NCBI RefSeq assembly: GCF_900090315.1
Contig: NZ_FMHZ01000002.1
Span: forward strand, 3,078,501-3,142,500
Origin: Micromonospora citrea
Lineage (GTDB): Bacteria; Actinomycetota; Actinomycetes; Mycobacteriales; Micromonosporaceae
Direction of reading: 5' to 3'
Length of the DNA: 64,000 nt
Every line of letters starts with the position of its first letter. Position 1 is the first letter of the stretch. Position numbers and translations under genes: made by a program. This document shows, in pieces, positions 1 through 6,947 of this stretch. A model generated the notes under the pieces. That model saw nothing but the letters and a program-made list of their open reading frames with translations, was not told the DNA's origin and did not search any database.

Positions 1-72
1 ACCATCACCATCAAGCGGACCGCGAAGGACAACTCGTACGCCACGGTGCACGTCACCCCCGCGCGGAGCTGA
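1..72 (+). CDS. C-terminal end of an unidentified protein (partial)
   Basis: An open frame enters from the left edge and ends with TGA at 70-72, giving a 23-residue tail that finishes HVTPARS. The alternating hydrophobic/polar pattern (TITIKRTAKDNSYATVHV) looks like the last beta strands of an extracellular domain, but the fragment is too short to name. A strong hairpin terminator follows 26 bp downstream, which supports a real gene end here. Confidence 0.5.
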   Translation, partial: TITIKRTAKDNSYATVHVTPARS

Positions 73-98
73 CCGAGGATCGACTGACGGGACACACG

Positions 99-140
99 GC
101 GGGGCCCGTTCGGAGCACACTTGCTCCGGGCGGGCCCCGC
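99..140 (+). terminator. Strong hairpin terminator after the left-edge gene
   Basis: A 19-bp stem (99-117 with 122-140) closes over a 4-nt loop; the only imperfections are two G-T wobble pairs. There is no long T-run, which is usual for hairpin terminators in GC-rich actinobacteria. Confidence 0.8.
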
Positions 141-452
141 TCCTGTTGCGGGCGTTCCCGACGCCCACCGATCCCCGTGACGAATTGCGGGCCGCTGGCG
201 CTCCCCGAAGGGGACCTCATAACTCCGGCCACGGAGAGTGATCGTGGCCAAAACGTAACGTGAACCGGAGTTCGTGGGACGCGCCTTTTCGTCGTTGTTT
301 ATGCGCATATGTCAGCCACGATGCGCGGGCCCGTCCGCCATCCGGCCCGTGACAATCGCGCATCCCCTCTGTCAGGGTGAGTGGCGCATCACATGACAGT
401 CGCGGCCTCGGCCGCGCCCGTCATGTAACAGATCCACAAAGGAGGAGGACCT
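141..452 (+). other. Intergenic and 5' leader region of the first M6 protease
   Basis: This 312-bp stretch has no convincing gene. It holds a dyad GGCCACG-N9-CGTGGCC at 227-249, a comparatively AT-rich patch around 285-312, and a nested dyad at 391-426 just before the ribosome binding site. The promoter must lie here, but I cannot place -35/-10 boxes with confidence. Confidence 0.5.
391..426 (+). promoter_or_regulatory. Nested dyad (possible 5'-UTR hairpin or operator) before the first M6 gene
   Basis: The outer arms ACATGAC (391-397) and GTCATGT (420-426) are perfect complements. Inside them CGCGGC (401-406) pairs with GCCGCG (411-416) over a CTCG loop. The structure ends 11 bp before the AAAGGAGGAGGAC ribosome binding site, so it could be an operator or an mRNA stabilising hairpin. 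Confidence 0.4.
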
Positions 453-2759
453 TTGAGGAGACGAGTCACAGCCGGTCTGGCCTCGGCCACGGCCGCGCTG
501 CTGGCGGCGGGAGTCGTGTCGGCGCCGGCCTCCGGCGCACCGGCCGCGGACCCGGCCCCCGGTTCCGACAAGGCGAAGCACGGCAGGGACAACCTCCCCG
601 ATCCGAAGGCGGATCAGCAGCGGGAGCTCCGGAAGAAGGCCATCGCCGACCTGCTCTCCGGCAAGGCCAAGCTTTCCACGCGCAACGGCTCGAAGGTCAT
701 CCAGGTCAAGGACGACCTGTTCGTCGAGTACCAGCAGGCCCCGAAGACCGACCCCATCTTCACGATGCTCGTCGAGTTCGGCGACCAGACCGACCCCCGG
801 ACCGGTGGAGCTGCCGGCCCGGTGCACAACCAGATCGCCCAGCCGGACCGTGACTGGGACGGCAGCCCGACCGACGACAACAGCACGCTGTGGCGGTCGG
901 ACTTCAACCGGGCGCACTACCAGGACATGATGTTCGGTCCGGGTGAGTCGATGCGGGACTTCTACTTCAAGCAGTCCGGCGGGCGCTACACCGTCAACGG
1001 CGACGTCAGCGACTGGGTGAAGGTCCCCTACAACGAGGCCCGGTACGGCAGCAACGCCATCTCCGAGGCCGACGGGTACTGGAACTTCGTCAAGGACAGC
1101 GCCACCGCCTGGTACCAGGCCCAGGTCGCGGCCGGCAAGACGCCGGAGCAGATCAAGCAGTACCTGGCCCAGTTCGACATCTGGGACCGGTACGACTTCG
1201 ACGGCGACGGTGACTTCAACGAGCCCGACGGCTACATCGACCACTTCCAGGCGGTGCACGCCGGCGAGGGCGAGGAGGCCGGCGGCGGCGCCCAGGGCGA
1301 GGACGCCATCTGGTCGCACCGCTGGGCGGCGTTCCCGAACCTGGCCGGCAGCGCCGGTCCGGGCGCGAACAAGGCCGGTGGTGTCCAGATCGGCGACACC
1401 GGCATCTGGATCCGTGACTACACCACGGAGCCGGAGAACGGCGGTCTGGGCGTGTTCGCCCACGAGTACGGTCACGACCTCGGTCTGCCGGACCTCTACG
1501 ACACCGCCGGCGGCGACAACGGCGTCGGCTTCTGGAGCCTGATGTCCTCCGGTTCGTGGCTGAGCCGCGGCAAGGACGACATCGGCTCGACCCCGGGTTA
1601 CATGGACCCGTGGTCGAAGCTCTACCTGGGCTGGCTGAACTACTCGGTCGTCGAGGAGAACAGCGGCACCACCCGGGTCACGCTCGGCCCGGCCGGCGAC
1701 AGCGACGGGCCGAAGGCCCAGGCCGTCGTCGTCAACCTGCCGGCGCAGACCCAGACCACCAGCTACAACACGCCGTTCGGCGGATCGTACGAGTGGTGGG
1801 GCGGCAGCGCGGACGACCTGAACACCACGCTGACCCGTCAGCTCGACCTGACCGGTACGACGTCCGCGTCGATCACCGCGAAGGCCTGGTACGACATCGA
1901 GGAGGACTACGACTACCTCTACGCCGAGGTGTCGACCAACGGTGGCGCCACCTGGACCCCGCTGAGCAACTCCTCGATCGACGCCGGTGAGACCGGGGTC
2001 GACGGCTCGACCAGCGGCGCCTGGGTGGACCTGGCCTACGACCTGTCCGCGTACGCCGGGCAGACCGTGCAGTTCCGCTACCGCTACCAGACCGACGGCG
2101 GCGTGCACCTCGCCGGCGCGTTCCTGGACAACATCTCGCTGGTCAAGGGCGGCGCCGTCGCCTGGACCGACGACGCCGAGACGCTGGCCGCCGAGTGGAC
2201 CGCCAGGGGCTTCACCCGGATGGGCGGCGCGGTGACCGACACCTACCCCCGCTTCTACATCGCGGAGAACCGGTCCTACGTCGGCTACGACGACACCCTG
2301 CGGACCGGCGGGTACAACTACGGGTTCAACAACACCCGGCCGAACTGGGTGGAGCGGTTCTCGAACCACCCGGGCATGCTGGTGTGGTACGTGAACTACG
2401 CGTACGGCGACAACAACACCTCGGAGCACCCGGGCTACGGCCTGAACCTCCCGGTGGACGTCCGGCCGAACAAGATCACCGTGGACGGCCAGGGCAACGT
2501 CACCAACCGGCGCAACGGATTCGACGCCACGTTCAGCCTGTACGCCAAGCCGGCGCAGACCTTCCACCTCAACGGTGTCCCGGTCACGCTCCCGGCGCTC
2601 GCGGCGAACCCGGTGTTCTCGGACAACGGGCCGAACAAGTACTGGACGGCCGGCAACCCGTGGAACTCGGTGAAGGTGGCCGGCTCCGGCACCCGGATCG
2701 AAATCCTGCAGCAGGGCACCAACCCGACCGACGACATGGTCGTCAAGGTCAGCAACTGA
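453..2759 (+). CDS. Secreted M6-family (immune inhibitor A-like) metalloprotease
   Basis: A 768-residue exported zinc protease. The TTG start is chosen because AAAGGAGGAGGA ends only a few bases before it (438-449). Residues 1-31 form a signal peptide (basic MRRR, hydrophobic Ala-rich core, ASGAPA cleavage region). A charged propeptide-like segment follows. The M6 catalytic core carries HEYGHDLGLPD at about 337-347, giving the HExxH zinc helix plus the downstream Gly/Asp. A calcium-loop-like DFDGDGDFNEPDG lies near 248-260. The C-terminal half contains the beta-rich modules usual in InhA proteins. Family knowledge: InhA proteases degrade extracellular proteins and peptides. The neighbouring gene is a clear paralogue. 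Transcription probably ends at the hairpin at 2774. Confidence 0.93.
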   Translation: MRRRVTAGLASATAALLAAGVVSAPASGAPAADPAPGSDKAKHGRDNLPDPKADQQRELRKKAIADLLSGKAKLSTRNGSKVIQVKDDLFVEYQQAPKTDPIFTMLVEFGDQTDPRTGGAAGPVHNQIAQPDRDWDGSPTDDNSTLWRSDFNRAHYQDMMFGPGESMRDFYFKQSGGRYTVNGDVSDWVKVPYNEARYGSNAISEADGYWNFVKDSATAWYQAQVAAGKTPEQIKQYLAQFDIWDRYDFDGDGDFNEPDGYIDHFQAVHAGEGEEAGGGAQGEDAIWSHRWAAFPNLAGSAGPGANKAGGVQIGDTGIWIRDYTTEPENGGLGVFAHEYGHDLGLPDLYDTAGGDNGVGFWSLMSSGSWLSRGKDDIGSTPGYMDPWSKLYLGWLNYSVVEENSGTTRVTLGPAGDSDGPKAQAVVVNLPAQTQTTSYNTPFGGSYEWWGGSADDLNTTLTRQLDLTGTTSASITAKAWYDIEEDYDYLYAEVSTNGGATWTPLSNSSIDAGETGVDGSTSGAWVDLAYDLSAYAGQTVQFRYRYQTDGGVHLAGAFLDNISLVKGGAVAWTDDAETLAAEWTARGFTRMGGAVTDTYPRFYIAENRSYVGYDDTLRTGGYNYGFNNTRPNWVERFSNHPGMLVWYVNYAYGDNNTSEHPGYGLNLPVDVRPNKITVDGQGNVTNRRNGFDATFSLYAKPAQTFHLNGVPVTLPALAANPVFSDNGPNKYWTAGNPWNSVKVAGSGTRIEILQQGTNPTDDMVVKVSN

Positions 2760-2773
2760 CGATCGGGTTACCC

Positions 2774-2811
2774 GTGGGGCCGGTGGCGGTGACGTCACCG
2801 GCCCCACTTTT
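2774..2811 (+). terminator. Rho-independent terminator of the first M6 gene
   Basis: A perfect 12-bp stem (GTGGGGCCGGTG 2774-2785 with 2796-2807) is followed by TTTT at 2808-2811. Confidence 0.92.
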
Positions 2812-3066
2812 CGCGTAACCGATCAGGCCGATCGAAAACCGCCTCTTCCAACCCATCGACGGCCGTAAGCCCTGCTCATGAGGGCTGGTCAACGGCCGAT
2901 ATGTGACGGTGAAAAGCATTCTCAACAAAACTTCGCAACAAATCGACGCACGCATCTTCCCAGGGATCACACGAGTGTCTATGTTCACCATTGGTCCCAC
3001 CAGTGGGATCGATCTCCACCGGCCCGTACCCCCGTTGGGCCGGTTCCCTCACACCGGAGGTACCAC
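2812..3066 (+). other. Leader region of the second M6 gene
   Basis: The gap holds a locally AT-rich segment (about 2905-2945) that is a plausible promoter region, and ends with ACCGGAGG as ribosome binding site at 3053-3060. The frame of the downstream gene stays open back to 2878, but those codons lack a signal peptide and have no ribosome binding site, so I treat them as untranslated. Confidence 0.5.
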
Positions 3067-5478
3067 GTGCGCAAAGTCGCAGTGGGTCTGCTCGGGCTTT
3101 CGCTGACAGCGACGGGACTGGCGGTCGGCACGTCCGCCAGCGCCGCCCCGCAGCCGAAGTTGCCGACGGCCGCTCCGTCGGTCGCCGAGCCAGCCCATGT
3201 CGACCACGACTTGCCGAACCCGCTGGAGAACAAGCGTCGCGCCCTGCGTCAGGAGGGCCTGAGCGACGTCCTCTCCGGCCGGTCCAAGCCGCAGAAGGTC
3301 AACGGCAGCACGGTCGTCAAGGTCGGCAAGACCCAGGCCGAGGGGGCTGCCGCCCGCTCGACCCGGGCCAACGCCGCCACCCAGACGGAGGACCAGTACG
3401 TCGAGCTCTCCCGGGAGAAGACCGACCGGATCTTCGTCATCCTCGCGGAGTTCGGCAACGAGCGGCACCCGAGCTACCCGGACCAGGACACCGACCCGGA
3501 CACCCCGGGCCCGACCCGGTTCGACGGGCCGCTGCACAACGAGATCCCGGAGCCCAACCGGGCGGTGGACAACTCGACCGTGTGGCAGGCGGACTACAAC
3601 GCCGACCACTACCGCAAGCTCTACTTCGGCACCAACCCCGGTGACGAGTCGGTGAAGCAGTACTACGAGGCCCAGTCCTCGGGTCGCTACAGCGTCGACG
3701 GCAAGGTCACCGACTGGGTGAAGGTGAAGTACAACGAGGCCCGCTACGGCCGCTCCGGTGGCTACCCGTGCGCCTCCAACGTCTGCACCAACACCTGGGC
3801 GCTGGTCCGCGACGCCGCCAACCAGTGGGTCGCCGACCAGAAGGCCGCCGGCCGCACCGACGCCCAGATCGCCGCGGACCTCAAGGCGATGGACGAGTGG
3901 GACCGGTACGACCACGACTCGGACGGCAACTTCAACGAGCCGGACGGCTACATCGACCACTTCCAGATCGTCCACTCCGGTGGCGACGAGGCGGACGGTG
4001 ACCCGTACCAGGGCGAGGACGCCATCTGGAGCCACCGCTGGTACGCCTTCGCGTCCGACCAGGGCTCGACCGGCCCGGCCGGCAACCCGGCCGGCGGCAC
4101 CCAGATCGGCGACACCGGCATCTGGATCGGCGACTACACCATCCAGCCGGAGAACGGCGGCCGGAGCGTCTTCTACCACGAGTACGGCCACGACCTCGGT
4201 CTGCCGGACGACTACAACGTCACCAGTGGTGGGGACAACAACAACGAGCACTGGACCCTGATGGCCCAGAGCCGGCTCGGCGCCAAGAACGACGCCGGCA
4301 TCGGCGACCGGGGTGGCGACCTCGGCGCGTGGAACAAGCTCCAGCTCGGCTGGCTCGACTACGAGGTGGTCGTCGCGGGGCAGAAGCGGACCATGACCCT
4401 CGGCCCGCAGGAGTACAACAGCGACGAGGCGCAGGCCGTCGTCGTGGTGCTCCCGAAGCGTGACTACACGTTCGAGCACGGCGCGCCGTTCGAGGGCAGC
4501 AAGCAGTTCTTCTCGGGCAACCGGGACGACCTCAACAGCACGATGACCCGGACCCTGGACTTCACCGGCAAGTCGTCGGCGTCGCTGTCGATGAAGGGCC
4601 GCTACAACATCGAGGCCGACTACGACTACCTGTTCTTCGAGGCGTCGCTGGACGGCGGCCAGACCTGGGTGACCCTGCCCGGCACGGCCAACGGCCAGCC
4701 GCTCAAGGAGATCTCGGCCGGCCGCTACGCCCTCGACGGCAGCAGCAACGGCCAGTGGGTCGACGTCATCATCCCCATGGACGCGGCGGCGGGCAAGGTC
4801 GCGCAGTTCCGGCTGCGCTACCAGACCGACGGCGGCGTCTCCGAGGGCGGCTTCTACGGTGACGCGATCACCGTGACGGCCGACGGGCAGACCGTCGTCT
4901 CCGACGGCGCCGAGACCGGCGCCGACGGCTGGACGCTCGCCGGCGGCTTCGAGGTCGCCGAGAAGAGCTACACCAAGGCGTACGACAACTACTACATCGC
5001 GGGCACCCGGCAGTACATCTCGTACGACAAGTACCTGAAGACCGGCCCGTACTTCTTCGGCTACTCCAACACCCGCCCGGACTACGTGGACCACTACGCG
5101 TACCAGGAGGGTCTGCTGATCTCCTACTGGAACACCCGTTGGGCGGACAACGACACGTTCGCGCACCCGGGTGAGGGTCGCAACCTGATCATCGACGCGC
5201 ACCCCCGGCCGATCTACAACCTGACCGGTGAGCCCTGGCGGGCCCGCGTCCAGGTCTACGACGCGCCGTTCAGCCTGAAGAAGGCCGACTCGTTCACGCT
5301 GCACCTCAACAGCCAGCCGCAGTACATCCGTGGCCAGGCCGCGCAGCCGCTGTTCGACGACACCAAGCAGTACTGGTTCCCGGAGCTGCCGAACCACGGC
5401 GTCAAGCTCCCGGCCACCGGCACCAAGATCAAGGTCCTGGAGAAGGACGGCGTCTACACCAGGATCCGCATCTCCTGA
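3067..5478 (+). CDS. Second secreted M6-family (immune inhibitor A-like) metalloprotease
   Basis: An 803-residue paralogue of the upstream gene. The GTG start at 3067 follows GGAGG by 6 bp and gives a proper signal peptide (MRKVAVGLLGLSL... ending SASAAP). The catalytic HEYGHDLGLPD lies at about 371-381. Blocks shared with the first copy include YNEARYG, DRYDxDxDGxFNEPDGYIDHFQ (calcium-loop-like), GEDAIWSHRW and QIGDTGIWI. The copies differ in the propeptide and carry different cysteine content: this one has a YPCASNVCTN insertion that could form a disulfide. Tandem duplication followed by divergence is the simplest reading. It is likely transcribed separately, since a terminator precedes it and two hairpins follow. 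Confidence 0.93.
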   Translation: MRKVAVGLLGLSLTATGLAVGTSASAAPQPKLPTAAPSVAEPAHVDHDLPNPLENKRRALRQEGLSDVLSGRSKPQKVNGSTVVKVGKTQAEGAAARSTRANAATQTEDQYVELSREKTDRIFVILAEFGNERHPSYPDQDTDPDTPGPTRFDGPLHNEIPEPNRAVDNSTVWQADYNADHYRKLYFGTNPGDESVKQYYEAQSSGRYSVDGKVTDWVKVKYNEARYGRSGGYPCASNVCTNTWALVRDAANQWVADQKAAGRTDAQIAADLKAMDEWDRYDHDSDGNFNEPDGYIDHFQIVHSGGDEADGDPYQGEDAIWSHRWYAFASDQGSTGPAGNPAGGTQIGDTGIWIGDYTIQPENGGRSVFYHEYGHDLGLPDDYNVTSGGDNNNEHWTLMAQSRLGAKNDAGIGDRGGDLGAWNKLQLGWLDYEVVVAGQKRTMTLGPQEYNSDEAQAVVVVLPKRDYTFEHGAPFEGSKQFFSGNRDDLNSTMTRTLDFTGKSSASLSMKGRYNIEADYDYLFFEASLDGGQTWVTLPGTANGQPLKEISAGRYALDGSSNGQWVDVIIPMDAAAGKVAQFRLRYQTDGGVSEGGFYGDAITVTADGQTVVSDGAETGADGWTLAGGFEVAEKSYTKAYDNYYIAGTRQYISYDKYLKTGPYFFGYSNTRPDYVDHYAYQEGLLISYWNTRWADNDTFAHPGEGRNLIIDAHPRPIYNLTGEPWRARVQVYDAPFSLKKADSFTLHLNSQPQYIRGQAAQPLFDDTKQYWFPELPNHGVKLPATGTKIKVLEKDGVYTRIRIS

Positions 5479-5502
5479 TCCACCGATCCCGCACCACCAG
5501 AC

Positions 5503-5533
5503 GATGCCCGGGCAGGTCACCTGCCCGGGCATC
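5503..5533 (+). terminator. Perfect hairpin after the second M6 gene
   Basis: GATGCCCGGGCAGGT (5503-5517) is followed after one base by its exact complement (5519-5533). It lies 25 bp after the stop codon and is an obvious terminator. Confidence 0.85.
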
Positions 5534-5550
5534 GCCCGTTCCGGCCGGCC

Positions 5551-5577
5551 GTCGGACACGGGGTCCCCGTGTCCGAC
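5551..5577 (+). terminator. Second perfect hairpin, tandem to the first
   Basis: GTCGGACACGGGG (5551-5563) and its exact complement (5565-5577) flank a single T. It may act as a second terminator, or as an operator for the hydrolase gene that starts at 5648. Confidence 0.65.
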
Positions 5578-5647
5578 GGGCGGTCCCGGCCACGCGGCCG
5601 GGTCGGCGGCGGGAGCCGACAGGCGGCGGGGTCCTAGGCTGTCTGCC

Positions 5648-6580
5648 ATGACCGAGCAGCGTGGCGGGCCCGTCGACGAGTCCTGCGTCCTCACCGAGGG
5701 GCCGTGGACGCACCGGTTCGTCGGCGCGAACGGCAGCCGGTTCCACGTCGTCGAGTCCGGCACCGGCCCGATGGTGCTCTTCCTGCACGGCTTCCCCGAG
5801 CACTGGTGGGCCTGGCACGAGATGCTGCCGGCGATCGCCGACGCCGGGTTCCGGGCCGTCGCCGTCGACCTGCGCGGCTACGGCGCCAGCGACAAGCCGC
5901 CCCGGGGATACGACGGCTACACGCTGGCCGCCGACATCGCCGGGCTGATCCGGGCCCTGGGCGAGCGCTCCGCGACCGTGGTGGGCACCGGCATCGGCGG
6001 CATGATCGGGTGGACCGTGGCGTCGTTCCACCCGTCGCTGGTCCGCCGGCTGGTGGTGCTCGGCGCACCCCACCCGCTCCGGCTCCGGGCCGCCATCTTC
6101 GCCGACCCGCGGGGGCAGTTCGCCGCCTCCACGCCCACCCTGAAGTTCCAGCTGCCCCGCTACGAGCACGTGCTCACCCGGGACGACGCGGCGGCGGTGG
6201 AGGACATGCTGCGCCGCTGGGGCGGGCCGCGCTGGGTGCACGGGCCGGACTTCGAGGCGTACGCCCGGCGGTGCCGGGAGGCGATGCGGATCCCGCAGGC
6301 GGCGTTCTGCGCGCTGGAGGGCTACCGCTGGGCCTTCCGGTCGGTGCTCCGCCTGCACGGCTACCGCTTCGTCCGGCTGATGCAGAAACCGCTGATCACA
6401 CCGACCCTCCAACTGCACGGCGCGCTCGACCAGGCGTCCCTGCCGCGCACCGCCCAGGGCTCCGGCCGGTACGTGGTGGCGCCCTACGAGTGGCGGCTGC
6501 TCGACGGCGTGGGGCACTTCCCGCACGTGGAGGCCCGCGAGGTGGTGCTCGGCGAGGTCCTGCGCTGGGCCAAGTCCTGA
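5648..6580 (+). CDS. Alpha/beta-hydrolase fold protein, epoxide hydrolase-like, nucleophile replaced by Gly
   Basis: A 310-residue cytoplasmic protein without a signal peptide. The oxyanion segment LHGFPEHWW (46-54) and the DLRGYGASDKP block (about 74-84) are typical of epoxide hydrolase/haloalkane dehalogenase relatives. The nucleophile elbow, normally G-H-D-W-G-G or G-x-S-x-G, reads G-T-G-I-G-G at 113-118, so the catalytic Asp/Ser position is Gly115. A late acidic residue (HGALDQ) and the catalytic-type His (GVGHFPHVE) are kept. It may therefore be non-hydrolytic or use another residue. It converges with the next gene with only one base between the stops. Confidence 0.85.
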   Translation: MTEQRGGPVDESCVLTEGPWTHRFVGANGSRFHVVESGTGPMVLFLHGFPEHWWAWHEMLPAIADAGFRAVAVDLRGYGASDKPPRGYDGYTLAADIAGLIRALGERSATVVGTGIGGMIGWTVASFHPSLVRRLVVLGAPHPLRLRAAIFADPRGQFAASTPTLKFQLPRYEHVLTRDDAAAVEDMLRRWGGPRWVHGPDFEAYARRCREAMRIPQAAFCALEGYRWAFRSVLRLHGYRFVRLMQKPLITPTLQLHGALDQASLPRTAQGSGRYVVAPYEWRLLDGVGHFPHVEAREVVLGEVLRWAKS

Positions 6581-6581
6581 C

Positions 6582-6947
6582 TCAGACCCGCTGCTCGCGC
6601 AGGTCGGCGACCTCGGCGGCGGGCGCCCAGCCCTGGTAGACGCCGAAGTCGAAGACCTCCAGCCCCATCGCCCGCGCCACGGGCCAGCGCCCGCCCGTGT
6701 ACTCGACCCGCAGCCAGCCGTCGTGCTCGCCCAGGACGATGAACGGCTGCCCCTGCCAGGTGCAGGTCGTCCGCACGTACGACAGGTCGTCGACCTCGCC
6801 GGCCGGCACCACCCGCACGTACCGGCCGGGGCGTACCTCCTCGAAGCCCTCGCCCGCCTCGGGCTGGTAGAGCCGGACGTCGTCGCCGTCCGGGCTCGCC
6901 TGGTATTCCCGACCCCGCCAGCGGGCCACGTAGCCGTCCCGGATCAC
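6582..6947 (-). CDS. Conserved-looking hypothetical protein, 121 aa
   Basis: A small soluble acidic protein with no signal peptide or membrane segment. It has many aromatic residues and short beta-prone stretches (YVARWRGREYQA, GWLRVEYTGGRW), suggesting a compact beta fold. I do not recognise a family. The GTG start overlaps the TGA of the upstream SseB-like gene by 4 bp (6944-6947), so the two are translationally coupled and probably work together, here next to the type VII secretion genes. Confidence 0.75.
   Translation of the reverse strand: MIRDGYVARWRGREYQASPDGDDVRLYQPEAGEGFEEVRPGRYVRVVPAGEVDDLSYVRTTCTWQGQPFIVLGEHDGWLRVEYTGGRWPVARAMGLEVFDFGVYQGWAPAAEVADLREQRV

Noticed and set aside
372..2807. 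An 811-codon open frame antisense to the first M6 protease
   Set aside because: It is a shadow frame of a GC-rich gene: Val/Arg/Gly-rich, no ribosome binding site, no domain, and the opposite strand encodes a clear protease with the zinc motif.
2878..3066. An N-terminal extension of the second M6 protease starting at 2878
   Set aside because: GTG at 3067 has an ideal ribosome binding site and begins the signal peptide; the extension would bury it behind 63 unrelated residues.
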